This document shows, piece by piece, positions 11,622 to 23,386 of a DNA stretch of 64,000 bases (within the stretch, counting starts at the first letter, position 1; each line of letters starts with the position of its first letter). The notes under the pieces were generated by a model, which saw only the letters and a list, made by a program, of their open reading frames with translations, did no database searches and was not told the DNA's origin. The translations under genes were made by a program, and so were the position numbers. Source of the DNA: Gari tellinella (lineage: Eukaryota > Mollusca > Bivalvia > Cardiida > Psammobiidae); the NCBI GenBank assembly GCA_922989275.2, contig OV277862.1:47889786-47953785 (forward strand), given 5' to 3'.

Positions 11622-12365
11622 CATTGAAATTTGGCTTGTTAGTTAATCATAATTGTGAACCTAATTATGTATTTACGCTAGTTTTGGTACATACAGTGGT
11701 CATTTATTAATAAATATAGAAATTGAATAGATATCGATCTTTTCCACGTTTTTGAGATGAAGACCGTATGTAATAATGTCTTAAACAGTAATCTCAGTCC
11801 TTTGTAATGACGTTACCCCACCCCGACTTCGACCCAATTTCACGAAGCCACTCAAACACAAACGTCGGCTCAAAAACCTCCGCTAAACGTATCTATAGGT
11901 CTATAAACGATTTTAATTCAATGAATTATCTATTCTACGTATTCTGTGACAATTATTGCAGCTTAATCAACGTTCGTGTTCTCATCTTAGAACATTCTAA
12001 AAAGTTAAGAAAGGGTCACAATTTTCTCTAGAGGGAATCCCCAAATACTTACTAGTTGAAATGACCGAAAACTTAGACTATATTGATTTTCTAAGAGTAT
12101 ATCGTTACACTTAGTTAATTGTGTCAAGTTTAGAATTTTCTTAGTTATTTTCACTTTCTAAAAGTAAATCATCAAATACTTAGAGTAAATTGCCGAAAAC
12201 TAAGAGAATATTGATTTAGTTAGAGTAAAAGTTATCTTAGAGTGTTTCAGAATACGGGCCCTGGAGTGTTCTTTGAGTACGAATTCGGGACGAATATTTG
12301 TGTTTAAGGGGTTGTGTGTAGCAGGGTAGGGATTATAATGAAATTGTGGAATTGCTTTACTTGGT

Positions 12366-12440
12366 GACGTGGTAGCTCAGTGGTTAGAGCGTACACATTG
12401 TAAGCCAAAGTGTATAGGTTCGAGTCCCAATTGAGTCACA
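12366..12440 (+). ncRNA. tRNA-like sequence, probable SINE head (Thr-TGT-like)
   Basis: GTGGTAGCTCAGTGGTTAGA is a near-consensus pol III A box with a D-arm GCTC/GAGC, and GGTTCGAGTCCC is a B box. The anticodon region has TTGTAA, as in tRNA-Thr(TGT), but TACAC/GTGTA pair across a 13-base loop instead of 7 and the acceptor stem is absent. Non-functional as tRNA; could promote a SINE. Confidence 0.6.
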
Positions 12441-12992
12441 ATTGTGCCCACCAAGTTACATATATATTCCGATAATTTCTGCAGACAACACGTATTGAAG
12501 GTTAAAGTTACCTAGCGTACAATAAGAAAAATCATTATACTACTCGGTAAATTCCTTACTTCTGATTGGCTAATGGGCCATAGACGTTAACCCATGTATA
12601 CTGTTAGCTTGAAGGGTACATATAAATGAAACTAGTTAATTAGCTGACATGTCCCTCAGTCTTGCCATGCAGCAAAAAGATGACTGACTGCTAGACAAGA
12701 GTGTGCGCCTCTCCGGTCCACCTCGGCCATTAGACCAAACGGGTTTGTATCCTTGAAAAACAGTTGTTTTATTCTTTTCTGGAAAAGTTTGACACCGAAG
12801 TGTACGAGCTTGACTATTGTTTCTTTTAAATAACAGTCGTCAGAGGAATTACGTCATTTACGCACGTAATATGTTTTGACGCGAGTTTTTCGCTTTTCCC
12901 GACAAAATTTAATGCCAAAATGGTTGGAAATAATTCGTTTGAAATGTGAAAACTTTGAAGTACTGTATAATAAATTCGTTATACAGTTTTAG

Positions 12993-13102
12993 CCAGGGTA
13001 TGTGAGGATTTATTCCCGGCTGGTGAAATTATGTAACCCTCGCCTTACAACTCGGGCAAGGTGATTCTTCTAAACCGGGGATAAATCATTGCGTACCCTT
13101 GG
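12993..13102. repeat. Palindromic element with CCAGGGTA ends
   Basis: CCAGGGTATGTGAGGATTTA and the right side GATAAATCATTGCGTACCCT are inverted with several mismatches. ACCCTCGCC/GGGCAAGG sit near the centre. 110 bp, no coding. Likely a small MITE. Confidence 0.5.
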
Positions 13103-13402
13103 AAGAAACTGAATTAATGATAATGTAACGATCCTACATTGATGTTTAATGTTCGAGTTCATTTGCTCGACAAATTGGCTTTGTATTTAATCTAAGTATC
13201 ACGATTGTTTGCTTTATATAACAGACAAGCGAAATGGATACACTTACGTTTGTACACCGAATGAATGACGAGACAAAACAACAGTGCTGATTACATGAAT
13301 ATTTTGCGTTAGTAACGTGTTCAATCATAATGTATTTCTTTCGTAATTTCAGTTGATGAGTGATCAGTCTTTGTCTTATTATCGGAATTGTGCCTGGCTC
13401 CG

Positions 13403-13537
13403 AGGTTATAAAGCGTTTTAGTTGAGTCTGAGTGTGTTCCTAAGCATTTGATTGGTCAGATTTGAGCCTAGGCTCAAATCTGACCAATCAAATGCTTGGG
13501 AACGAGTTTAGACTCAAGTCAAAAGCTTTATAACCTG
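13403..13537. repeat. Family K long palindrome
   Basis: AGGTTATAAAGCGTTTTAGT at the left is mirrored by AAAGCTTTATAACCT at the right. The inner 33-bp arms AAGCATTTGATTGGTCAGAT... are perfect about the centre GAGCCTAGGCTC. A second copy with different inner arms is at 54400-54484. Cruciform-capable and without a frame. Confidence 0.75.
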
Positions 13538-14188
13538 GGAACCTGCTGACGTAAGCCGTGCCATTATGAGACCTGCCTTTTTTGTATTGCAAACATTGTA
13601 CAAACAAAGTACCGTTTTCATACCTGACTCGGTATCTGAGTTTGATCTACACTGCCAAATACCATATATAATATATTTACGTACGACCCATTTAATTCCA
13701 TTGAAAAACTGACGTTTAATTGGTAAGGACTCGATTTCTTGAGAGGTCGGGACTTGTAGTCCGGCGACCGCATGCCCAAAAATGGCAAAATCGTGGTAAA
13801 ATCATAAAATTTGGTACACATGCATATCATGGCAAAAAAAAAAAAAAAAGCTATCGTGCCAAGCTCGAATTGACCTCTGACCTCCCTGGTGGCCATTTTA
13901 TAAAAATGGCCGTTAATTAAAGTTGTAAGACTTCTTTTTAAAAAAATAGAACTAGCACAGGCTGTTGAATGGGGACAAAAACCACGTTTGACGTCAAAGA
14001 CCTAATAGAAAATGAAAATAATATTTAAACAATGCATGAACATGAAAAATACATATATAATGGAGAAACAAATACAATTTTAGACACAATATGAATGCTG
14101 AATAAATATTGATATTTTACTCTGAAAGGATTACAAAAATGTGATAATGTTAAAACATTATGACACAAGTTTACAGAGTTCTAGATAA

Positions 14189-14367
14189 GGGGGTATTTCA
14201 AAAACTTAAATCTTTATTTCTGCTTTAAACGCTATGATGTCACTACTCATTTGAATCGTCTCAAAAAGACAATTCAAATGAGTAGTAACACCATAGGATT
14301 TGATGCTAAAATAAGTGAGAAAATGTTGGATTTGTGCAGTTTACTTCCTCTTATCCTGGAGCCCTGA
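14189..14367 (+). repeat. Family J hairpin MITE, copy 1
   Basis: Begins GGGGTATTTCAAAAACTTAA and ends CTGGAGCCCTG. The centre is a hairpin CACTACTCATTTGAATCGTC / ACAATTCAAATGAGTAGT. The second copy at 44214-44405 lies in the opposite orientation and shares TTTCTGCTTTAAAC and AACATTTTCTCAC-like blocks. Confidence 0.6.
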
Positions 14368-14799
14368 TTTCACACATTTTTACATTTATGTCTTATCTGA
14401 GCGTCTTGCAATATTTCATATCTGTTCGTTATAACATAACGAATGTCAAGATGGCAATTCATTAAGAACATGAAGTCTCATGAACCCATTCAGGATTTTT
14501 TTGCAAATGTAGCCGAATAGTCGCAATGTTATAGACAAACGGGATAGAATATGATACGCTCTCAGAGGTCTAAGAATGGTTTGCTTGTGTAATTTATGCA
14601 AATATTTTGTAAGGGTAATCAAATTTTCATATTGCCTTGACATTATCCCCTAGAATCCATATGCTCCGAGTTGCTCTATCCACATGCAACGTTACTAAAT
14701 TAATATATCATTCGAATTGTAAATTGGTTTATTTTAGGAAGCATGAGCCATTGTCACTATATACGTAGACGGCGTAAGATCCAGTTGACTTTAAATAAT

Positions 14800-14963
14800 T
14801 TCAGTGCAATCGTTGCAAACTTTGCCAAAGCGGCGTCTGATGAGAATCCAAACTGTTTGACACCCGTATCGACAATTCTTCAATCAAAAGCAGCTGAAAA
14901 TATGGCCTTGACATTATTGCAGAGGTCACTATCAATGCAGACGATTTTCGAGCGGTAAGAGGG
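14800..14963 (-). repeat. Family A MITE, left end eroded
   Basis: Has GGCGTCTGATGAGAATCCAA, then ACTGTTTGACACCCGTATCG, TTATTGCAGAGG and AGAGGGTTAA at the right, where GGG abuts TTAA (14964-14967). The left hairpin arm is degraded. Confidence 0.55.
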
Positions 14964-15486
14964 TTAAAGCAGACGATACATCAATTCAAGGGTTCGCACA
15001 ATTCTTCAACTCTCATTAAGCTAGTATTTTGTATGCTACTTACGTGTTTCTTGCAATTCTTATTCTTTTGATGATTGCGTGTTATGTGTGAATGGTAATC
15101 TAAGAACGTGACCTTTACCAGACGCCTGGGTACTGTATGTCTTGTTATGGTTTCAAACCTGTATGTATACAATATAAATGATTCAAGGTACACTGAACTT
15201 TTGCACTGCCTTACTTCGATTTAATAGTTCTTTTCAAACAGTTTGAATTCTGATAAGACATGGCATTAACACGTTCACACTGATAACGATAGAACTGTGT
15301 TCAAATACAAAGTAAATTTGAGAAATAATAGCAGGCGAACACTTTCTTGGAGTAATGTAGGAGTAATCACCTGCATGCTTGTAAGCAATGACGCGTTCAA
15401 TCATAATCAGTTGTCAGAGACATTTAAAACATAATACAACTATCATTCTAAAATCATCATCATAGCATTGCTATATGACCTGCTTT

Positions 15487-15545
15487 GTGTCGCAGTGCCG
15501 TAAAACCAAACTCAGCCATTCATTACGAAATAATCTTCTAGAAAT
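15487..15545 (+). repeat. Dispersed repeat fragment
   Basis: GTCGCAGTGCCGTAAAACCA and the downstream TCTTCTAG are matched at 62540-62600, where GTCGCGGTGCCGTAAAACCT precedes a similar tail. Origin unknown. Confidence 0.45.
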
Positions 15546-15840
15546 CCTCGTCATCCTTTTCAAGTTAAGTACCATTTTTAGAATCAATGTAAATAACTTA
15601 TTTTTAATCATATGATTGTCGAGATATTAAACTAGTTTCAAAGTACTATTTCTTAGAATTAATGTATATAACTTCTTTTTAATTATATGATTAACGAGAC
15701 ATTAATTTACATGTAGTCTTAATACAATAGTATTTAATATTAATGACTGTATTTCATGTATTGTAAAACCTAATTGAATACATACAACTGTAAAAACGGG
15801 CGTTTAATAAAAAAAAAAACAGTTTCAGTTTCAGTATAAA

Positions 15841-16051
15841 CCCCTTCACTACTAGGAAGTCATCGATTTTAAAAAATTGTCGTCTGCGTTCTTATCTCTC
15901 AGATTTAAGTTTTAGATATTTAGACCAACGATATATTGAAATGAGTGTCAATCAGTTTTAGATTCTCATCAGATACCACATTACGTGGCATCTATACAGA
16001 ATCCAAATTGTTTGCAAAAAGTATTGTGCTCGGAGTAAGACAGTGAAGGGG
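15841..16051 (-). mobile_element. Family A MITE at TTAA-like site
   Basis: CCCCTTCACTACTAGGAAGT at the left, GACAGTGAAGGGG at the right followed by TTAA (16052-16055). The left flank is TAAA, one change from TTAA. The hairpin remnant ATTCTCATCAGATACCACAT / TGTGGCATC is diverged. Confidence 0.65.
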
Positions 16052-16317
16052 TTAAAAGTAGAACAATATTTATTACCGAGTTAATATACAGTGAACTCAT
16101 AAAAAGTTTTATTACTTTCCCTACCTAACTACGCACTTTTTGCCAACGTTATGTTTTCTTAGTTATTATAGAAATATAAATACTTTGTTTATATCATCAT
16201 TTATAATATCTTTTTCAATTTAATTGGCTCAAAATTGTTTCAATTCATATTAAAATTAACATTCATCATAGTCAAAACGTTGCAAAATTCTACATTCATT
16301 GCAATACGTTTTCGTTT

Positions 16318-16364
16318 CTTATGCGTTTAAACGGGAAATTATAACGTCTTCTCCACTGTACCTG
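16318..16364 (-). repeat. Family G fragment
   Basis: GCGTTTAAACGGGAAATTAT then CTTCTCCACTGTA, the right end of a family G MITE. The rest is missing. Confidence 0.65.
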
Positions 16365-16483
16365 CATTTGAACTGTGTAGTAGTCGTCTGCAGAAGTAGT
16401 CGTCTATCGCAATTCTATGAGACGTTTTATCTACATGTACCATCAGAAAATGCCATCAGAGAATAAAATAACTTGATCGAGGT

Positions 16484-16733
16484 TACAGTGGAGAATCTGT
16501 TACTCTTTCCCAATAAACGCGTTTACGCTAAAACTATTATTTGCAATGCAAACAGTTTGGAGCCAGATCAGAGGCCGGGTAACCCGGCGTCTGATCTGGC
16601 TCCAAACTGTTTGCCACCAAGATAAACAAGAATTATCAGAATTGTCCAAAAGTTGTTCTTTTCTACGTTTTAGTGCTTTGCGTTTGCGTACGTTTGCGTT
16701 TAAACGGGAAAGAATAACATATTCTCCACTGTA
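16484..16733 (-). mobile_element. Family G MITE (TACAGTGGAGAA ends)
   Basis: 250-bp element beginning TACAGTGGAGAATCTGTTAC and ending ATTCTCCACTGTA. It contains the near-perfect central hairpin GCAAACAGTTTGGAGCCAGA / TCTGGCTCCAAACTGTTTGC with loop GGGTAACCC. One side arm carries CGTTTGCGTACGTTTGCG. Frames on both strands stay open through the palindrome but encode nothing recognisable. Confidence 0.85.
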
Positions 16734-17607
16734 GATGTCTAGTCCCTCGATATCCAATCCGGAATCAACATATACCAAAATAATAATTATAGGTTCAGGA
16801 TTTCTTTAGTTCAACTGCGCGTGTTGTCAAACCGCTGTATGGACATTAGTAGTCATTGTAGAGCAAAATGGTGTTCAGATCCATGTTTCTCAACATTAAC
16901 AGTATACATTTGAAGGAAATATTTTTTTGCAAACATATCAAATTCAAATTTGCAGAAAACACTTTGTTTCCCCCAAAAATACAATATATTGATTCCGACA
17001 TGTCAAATGATGTCAATATGATGCATCATGAACATTTCAAGTATGCCGTGTGTTTTTACGAGGCGCAGTGAACTAAACCGATCGCGTCCTGAAAAAAATC
17101 CATTGATTTTGCATGGTAACGAAATCAACCATTTTTGAGATTTTGATAGTGTGCTTCGAAAACTTGTTAGAATTCGGTTGTGTCCACGCCAATGCACAAA
17201 CACATGTACCGTACTGATCGAAAAGACTTTCGACAAAAATAATAACGTTTCCAAGTTACAAACATATCAACCAAGTCCTTTTTGGGATAACAAAACATAT
17301 TTTTGAAGTTTTAGAATTATTAAAAATGTATCGAAATTTCATAGACTATTTCCATTAGAATATTTTCTAGAAAGGCGTTTCGATCAGCGAAACAGATTTT
17401 ATTTTAAAAGTGGCTGTTATTTTGCACCATACAACGATTTTTAAAAATAAAAACGATCATTTGAAATAAAGAAGGCATGACCCTTTCATTTTTTGTTGAG
17501 TATAGTTGAATATATCATAAAATCTTCTACCGGCTCTATAAATTTACGTACAACCATGTGCGGGTATAGTCCAGTGTTATATTGTCTACGAAAATACATT
17601 AAATTAA
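16734..17607. other. No gene recognised
   Basis: AT-rich, short frames. No terminal repeats or RNA genes seen. Confidence 0.45.
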
Positions 17608-17820
17608 CCCTTTCACTGCCTTACCACTAAAACAATGGTATCTGCATGCGGTTTTAATCCTGGCCAGACGCTCCGTAACATTGCGTCTTATTGGGGTCAA
17701 AATTGGTTTACCCTTTTTTAGACAATACATTTGTCAAATTCCCTAAATTAATTAAATTTGAGAACAGATAAAAATAGTAGACACTTTTTTAAAGCAGGTA
17801 ACTTCAGGGCAGTGAAGGGG
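17608..17820 (+). mobile_element. Family A MITE at TTAA
   Basis: TTAA (17604-17607) precedes CCCTTTCACTGCC, and GGCAGTGAAGGGG ends the element, followed by TTGA. The hairpin is degraded (TTTTAATCCTGGCCAGACGC...). CCC...GGG ends next to TTAA match the other family A copies. Confidence 0.65.
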
Positions 17821-18237
17821 TTGATGTCCTGTTTCATGCTGAGTTTGACAATAATTCAGTCTGAGTGCAAACAATATAGCAAATGTTCAGCTTTCACCGC
17901 TATTGTAGAAAACAGTCATAAAAGCGAAAACTACTCAATCTAAATTCGGCATGATATGTTTTGAATATTCTCTGAAATTAGATAGCATTTGAACAAAATG
18001 CTTTCATAGTTGTTCTACGATGTCAACAACCGGCAGAACGTTATTCTTTCCACACAAAAGCGTTTGTCTTTAAACAACAAACGTTCTTTTCAGCGGTTTT
18101 AATTCCTGAGTTAAAACAGGGCGCAACATTAGTCATTGAGCGGCCAATAACACCTCACTGACGGACATTTTCTGGCCGGGATTTTGTGAAACCTTGTAAT
18201 AATTTCTACAAAACAAGTCATGTTTGTACTAAGTCTG

Positions 18238-18296
18238 TCTGCTTGAGAGGTGGGTGTATTGTTTGTGTTGCGTTTCCTGCTTGAGTCTTTTGTATT
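18238..18296 (-). repeat. Family L fragment
   Basis: CTGCTTGAGAGGTGGGTGTA then TTGTTTGTGTTGCGTTTCCT match the right arm at 3683-3736 closely. It shows that the long inverted repeat comes from a dispersed repeat family. Confidence 0.6.
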
Positions 18297-19144
18297 TACT
18301 TTGGGATAAGATTATAATAGGTTTCCCAGAAATCGCTGAAACAAGCAAAATGTGTATAATTCCTATACGTAGTTTGATTTCTTTTCACTTATTTAATCAT
18401 CAATATATGACAGACATCATCTATTTTCAATACTGATATCGCAACACTGAATGACGAAGGGTGATACAGGATTTTTAAATAATTAAGGGAGAAATTCCTA
18501 TAAATTTGTATACGCCCACCTAAAATGTGGTCAAATATTGACATGACATTGTCCGCCCATCCGTTGGTCAGTCCGTCAATTCTTTCGTTAGTTCTTCAGT
18601 CATTTCGTTCGTTCGTGTACCTCCTGTTTCACCTTTTTATTTCGTTATTGATTGCGAGCAGTGCTTTTTCCGTTTGGCGTATAATGTTCCGTCTGCTGTA
18701 CTCTTGATGAAATTTCAATTTATGTTAATCGAGAGAAAATGCCTACTTTACATGTGATTGTTATTATGATTACTTATTGACAGCAAAAGTACCAATGCAT
18801 TTTTGCATGTTATGAATATATTTGGTTACAAAACATTGCTTTATGTAGAAACAAAGTGTCTCGAGAAAATTATAACCCATTTAAGGGACACAACCCCACC
18901 AAAGACATTCACAAATTCGCAATCGAGATATTTACAGAACTAAGTACATGTTTACTCAAAATTATCATGACAAAAATTCATAATCACGTAAGTCAATGTG
19001 ACAGAGTCACAAATAGACAAACGGACAATGACATGCGCCACGTTTTTACTGACTCTAACAATGTATAGCACCAACACCTTGATTTTATACAATGATATAA
19101 CAGGTTGACTATGAATCAAATATACCCCTTTCATGATTAAATTT
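18297..19144. other. No gene recognised
   Basis: AT-rich unique-looking sequence. A CAGTCCGTCAATTCTTTCGT / TCGTTCGTTCG-type low-complexity patch lies near 18560-18615. Confidence 0.4.
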
Positions 19145-19345
19145 ATCCTGAGATGTTTACCCCTACAACTTCACCGCCATATTGTCGTCTGCTTCAATAT
19201 TGTTGTCTGCAATATCGTTTCAAAGTTAAATCTAAGGCCGTAAAATGACTGAAGAAATGTCATAAATAGTATCAAATAGTTTGTATCATGTTCAGACACC
19301 GCGGCGGCTGTTTAGGATCCAACTGTTTGCAAACGCGTCTTTTGG
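19145..19345 (-). repeat. Family A MITE, degraded
   Basis: CTTCACCGCCATATTGTCGT, TTGTTGTCTGCAATATCGTT and CAAATAGTTTGTATCATGTT mark the family in order. The hairpin loop is diverged (GACACCGCGGCGGCTG) and the return arm GGATCCAACTGTTTGC is short. Confidence 0.55.
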
Positions 19346-19815
19346 CGTCATTGATAAGAAAAGGATTAAGACAAACTAAAAACATAAATACATATGTACA
19401 TGCATTTCACAGAAATATTAATAAACTATTTTGCAAACAAACGAAAACTGTGATACCTTTGGCAAACAGTTTGGATCTAGATAAGACGTGACATTGCGCT
19501 GCAACTCAGTGAGGTACAAAACTTGACTAGCTGACCCTATTGTCATTTCTTAATGATTCTATCTTTAGAATAGTAGCACACGGGAATTGTTGTGCACAAA
19601 CCAATACATACTCAGAATTCAACGAGATACGTTCTATTTGAATGAATGAGTTTGCTTTTACATCACCACGACACTGAAAATATCAAATAGCGCCGACACT
19701 GAAAATGTCAAATAGCGCCGAAATATAGTTTTAAAGATATAATTATGATGTATGAAAGTTAAATTACCACCTTGTTTACTGTAAGAGAAACAAGCGATTA
19801 ACCAGCGATTATTAA

Positions 19816-20035
19816 CCCATTTGTGCCAAGTGGATTCTTCCATGTTTTATATTGGATTTCTCCATTTTGTATCAAAGGGATGCCTGGTCAAACTTTTCTT
19901 TTTTATTTTGTTTTATATTGAAATTCATATCAGCAAGCAGTGTAGACTCTGATCAGACGCCGCGTATTGCGGCGTCTTATCAGTGTCTACACTGTTTGCC
20001 GATGTCCCATATATGGGATAGTGGGCACAAATGGG
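19816..20035 (+). mobile_element. Family I MITE, complete, at TTAA
   Basis: TTAA (19812-19815), then CCCATTTGTGCC. The element ends GGGCACAAATGGG followed by TTAA (20036-20039). The central hairpin AGCAGTGTAGACTCTGATCA / CTTATCAGTGTCTACACTGT has loop GCCGCGTATTGCGGC. It shares GCAAACAGT-type hairpin edges with families A, B and G but has its own ends. Confidence 0.85.
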
Positions 20036-20039
20036 TTAA

Positions 20040-21865
20040 GCCAGAGAATATTTCAGAGTCGTGATACTCCTCTAGCCCTGTACTAAGCTGAAACTTGTTT
20101 GAAAATTGTTTTGTTCGTGGTTTTTTGCATGGTAGTTTAGGTTAAATTTACTCTGTCTTTGGAGACGTCTGCTTGTAACGTGTAAATTGCTCTACATTAC
20201 TAAGGGCAAACTTTATCTATCCTTAATGTAAAATTGGACTTCATCGTTTAATCCAAATCGTTTTTCTAGTATAGTAGCCAGTGACCCCAGATGTTAGATA
20301 ATATCTGTGTCTCAGATAACAGTGATATATACTTGACTGGTAGTAGTTACATTTCTGTTTTGTAATCATTATGTCTGCGAAAGACACTCCTTTTAACACT
20401 ATCAATTTTCTTAAATACGTTTCTTGGGCATGTAAACATTTAAAATATCTACAGATGTATAGTTTAGTACGTATGTGTAATTTGTTTTATGAAACCTAGC
20501 TGAATATCAGTTGATACATCTTATTAAGTTTGTGATTTAGGTACAACTCCTAGAACTGGCAGATGACAGACAAACATAACATATATCTAAAGAACAGACA
20601 CTCAAGAGACAAATGTCAGGGTGAAATATGGCTGTTGTCGAAATTATCTGAATCTGATAAGAAGTCATAGTAACCCTCGTACATCACAAGTCAATTATGT
20701 CAAGTTATTTGCAGCGACACACTACCAGGGGGAAGCAATGTGCAAAACTAATGAGATCTTCAACAAGATCCGAGACAAATTGCAATTTGGAGAAAACGCA
20801 ATTGACTTTGGTGCACCAGCAACGAACCTCCAGTTTTGTATTTACTTTATTTGTCTAAATATAAATAAATGTTTTAGTTTGACTTGTTGACACTCTTACC
20901 GATATTTCTTAAGTCACACAACCCTAAATATAACTTTGAAATATGTCTTGCAGGCAACAATACTGAACCAGACAAAAAAAATGCGGTGAAGGTAAAACCT
21001 CTCCCGAATTATTTGATCATGAGGGTTAAAGCTGAGTCTTAAGTGTGTGTCATCTTATATTTTGCTAAATCAAATGCCCCTGCATATTGCTGCTGTCTAT
21101 CATGCCAGCGGTAAACCACTGAAATAAATAAGCAAAACCCTAGCAGTTTGGAGAGACGGTTCAGGATGCAGTGTGTCATTCTACTAAATCTATTATAACG
21201 GTCTATTGATTTAACCTTTAGGAAATTGTTGTCTGAGAAACATGTCTTGTGTGTTTATCTGTTACCCTATTACTGGCACAGTTTTCTTTATAAGTTTTAT
21301 ACGTTTAAATCTAGATCAATATGCTTTGCAACTGACGACGTTCATATTCATATAACTCCAGTCAACATTTTAAATTAATCAATTTGGTATAACTTTGCAG
21401 ACGACAGCATTTCACAGGCCGAAAATGTGTTTATGAATTCTTTAAACACTTTAGTGACTTGAGTTGGAGGACCCCTAATGAGACCAAACCAATGCTTGTT
21501 AATATCGGCACTATACGGAAAGCGGTCGGCCTTTCATGTCAACCGTCGGTCCGTCAGTTATCGAGAACTGCCGATAGCTCTCCGCAGAATACCGATTTTG
21601 TTCCGATCTTATCGGGGATCCTAAACCTTAAAGGCAGTATGTAAGCCAAATAGCGCATTTTTTAAAACCTGAATATTCAGGCAGATACGTAATCTAAACA
21701 TATAAAAAGAAGTAATCCGCGATGATTATGAAGGCAACAAATCTGACAAACACATGAATTTGGTGGCAAAAAATCGACTTTTAAATCGGTTTGTTGACAT
21801 CCGATCAACGACGGAGATTTTTCGAGTTCGTTCGGCTTGCGCCCGGTAAAGATGTTTTCATAGCT
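20040..21865. other. No gene confirmed
   Basis: Mostly AT-rich. One less AT-rich patch (20710-20838) is open in one frame and is discussed as a weak exon candidate in the findings. A fragment of family A's right part (CTTGCAGGCAACAATACTGA, GCGGTGAAGG) lies near 20945-20995. Confidence 0.4.
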
Positions 21866-22080
21866 CATTATTAGTGTTTTCTTCTGACTTGACATAGTTA
21901 GTTTTAGATTGGAACATTCTCAAACTTTAAAAGGGATGAGTATTCCCTATACATCCAGCAAGAAACATTGATAGCTGTATTTATTGTGCGCAGTATACAG
22001 TAGAGAATACATTTTTATTCCCGTTTAAACGCAAACGCAATGCACGTATCTGTGGAAATTTACTTTAAGAAGTTTTAACT
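21866..22080 (+). repeat. Family R repeat, left part (includes old family G piece)
   Basis: TTATTAGTGTTTTCTTCTGA, CTTTAAAAGGGATGAGTAT and CAGTAGAGAATACATTTTTA match 61890-62130 in order. The match breaks after GAAGTTTTAACTAT and resumes at 25491. The interval between is an insertion absent from the copy at 61.9 kb. Confidence 0.7.
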
Positions 22081-22775
22081 ATTATTTTTATGCCCCCAGA
22101 ATCTACGATTCGGGGGCATATAGTTTTTGTCATGTCTGTTGGTTTGTCTGTCCGTCCGTCCGTCCGTCTGTCTGTGCCAAAAACCTTAACCTTGGCTATA
22201 ACTTTTGCATTTTTGTACCTAGGCTTTTTATACTTGGCATGTGTCTTTCCTGTATCAAGACCTTTCCAACCATACAAAACTTTTTGACATTGTGACCTTG
22301 ACCTTGACATTTGACCTACTTTTGTAAAAATCTTAAAATGGCTATTACATTTGCACCAGTTGGCCCAGGGCTTTCATATTTTGTATGTATATTTTTTGTG
22401 TCAACACCTTTCCAACCGTACCAACATCTTTGACCATGTGACCTTGACCTTCACCGTTGACCTATTTAATCAAACTTTAACCAAAAACCTTAACCTTGGC
22501 TATAACTTTTGCATTTTTGAACCTCGGCCTTTTATACTTGTCATGTGTATTCCTCATGACAAGACATTGCCAACCATATAACACTTTTTGACCTTGTGAA
22601 CTTGACCTTGACATTTGACCTACTTTTGTAAAAAAATCTTTAAATGGCTTTAACATTTGCACCAGTTGGCCCAGGGCTTTCATATTTTGTATGTATATTT
22701 CTTGTGTCAAGACCTTTCCAACCATACCAATATCTTTGACCTTGCGACCTTCACCTTTACCTTTGACCTTTTTAA

Positions 22776-23018
22776 CTCATTATCCCCTGAAACTTCCAAT
22801 AGACAATTCCAGTTTAAAATAAAGGCTGGTCTATTTTAGACTATTTAGGGTTGTTTTTCATAATATATTGCAAACTGACAAACAGTGAAGTCTCTGATTA
22901 GAGGGCTCCTGCAGGAGCCCTCTAATCAGGGACTTCACTGTTTGCATTAGACAAGTGTACTCTTTACAGGTACATGTTTTGTAAAGGACGCATATATGCG
23001 TCACTATGGCACAATGAG
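22776..23018. mobile_element. Family B MITE inserted at TTAA in a family M unit
   Basis: TTAA (22772-22775) then CTCATTATCCCCTGAAACTT; ends CACAATGAG then TTAA (23019-23022). The flanking sequence joined across one TTAA gives the normal family M unit (CTTTTTAATCAAACTTTAAC), so the insertion is exact. The core hairpin AACAGTGAAGTCTCTGATTA / TAATCAGGGACTTCACTGTT has loop GGGCTCCTGCAGGAGCCC. Confidence 0.85.
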
Positions 23019-23386
23019 TTAATCAAACTTTAACCAAAAACCTTAACCTTGGCTATAACTTTTGCATTTTTGCACCTGGGCATTTTATACTTGGCATGTG
23101 TATTTCTCATGGCAAGACCTTTCCAACCATACCAAACTTTTTGACCTTGACCTTTACATTTGATCTTCTTTTGTAAAAATCTTTAAATTGCTATAACATT
23201 TGCACCAGTTAGCATAGGGCTTTAATATTTTGTATGTATATGTTTTGTGTCAAGACCTTTCCTACCATACCAATATCTTTGACCATGTGACCTTGACCTT
23301 CACCTTTGACCTATTTAATCAAACTTTAACCAAAAAACCTAAACATTGGCTATAACTTTTGCATTTTTGAACCTGGGCCTTTTATA

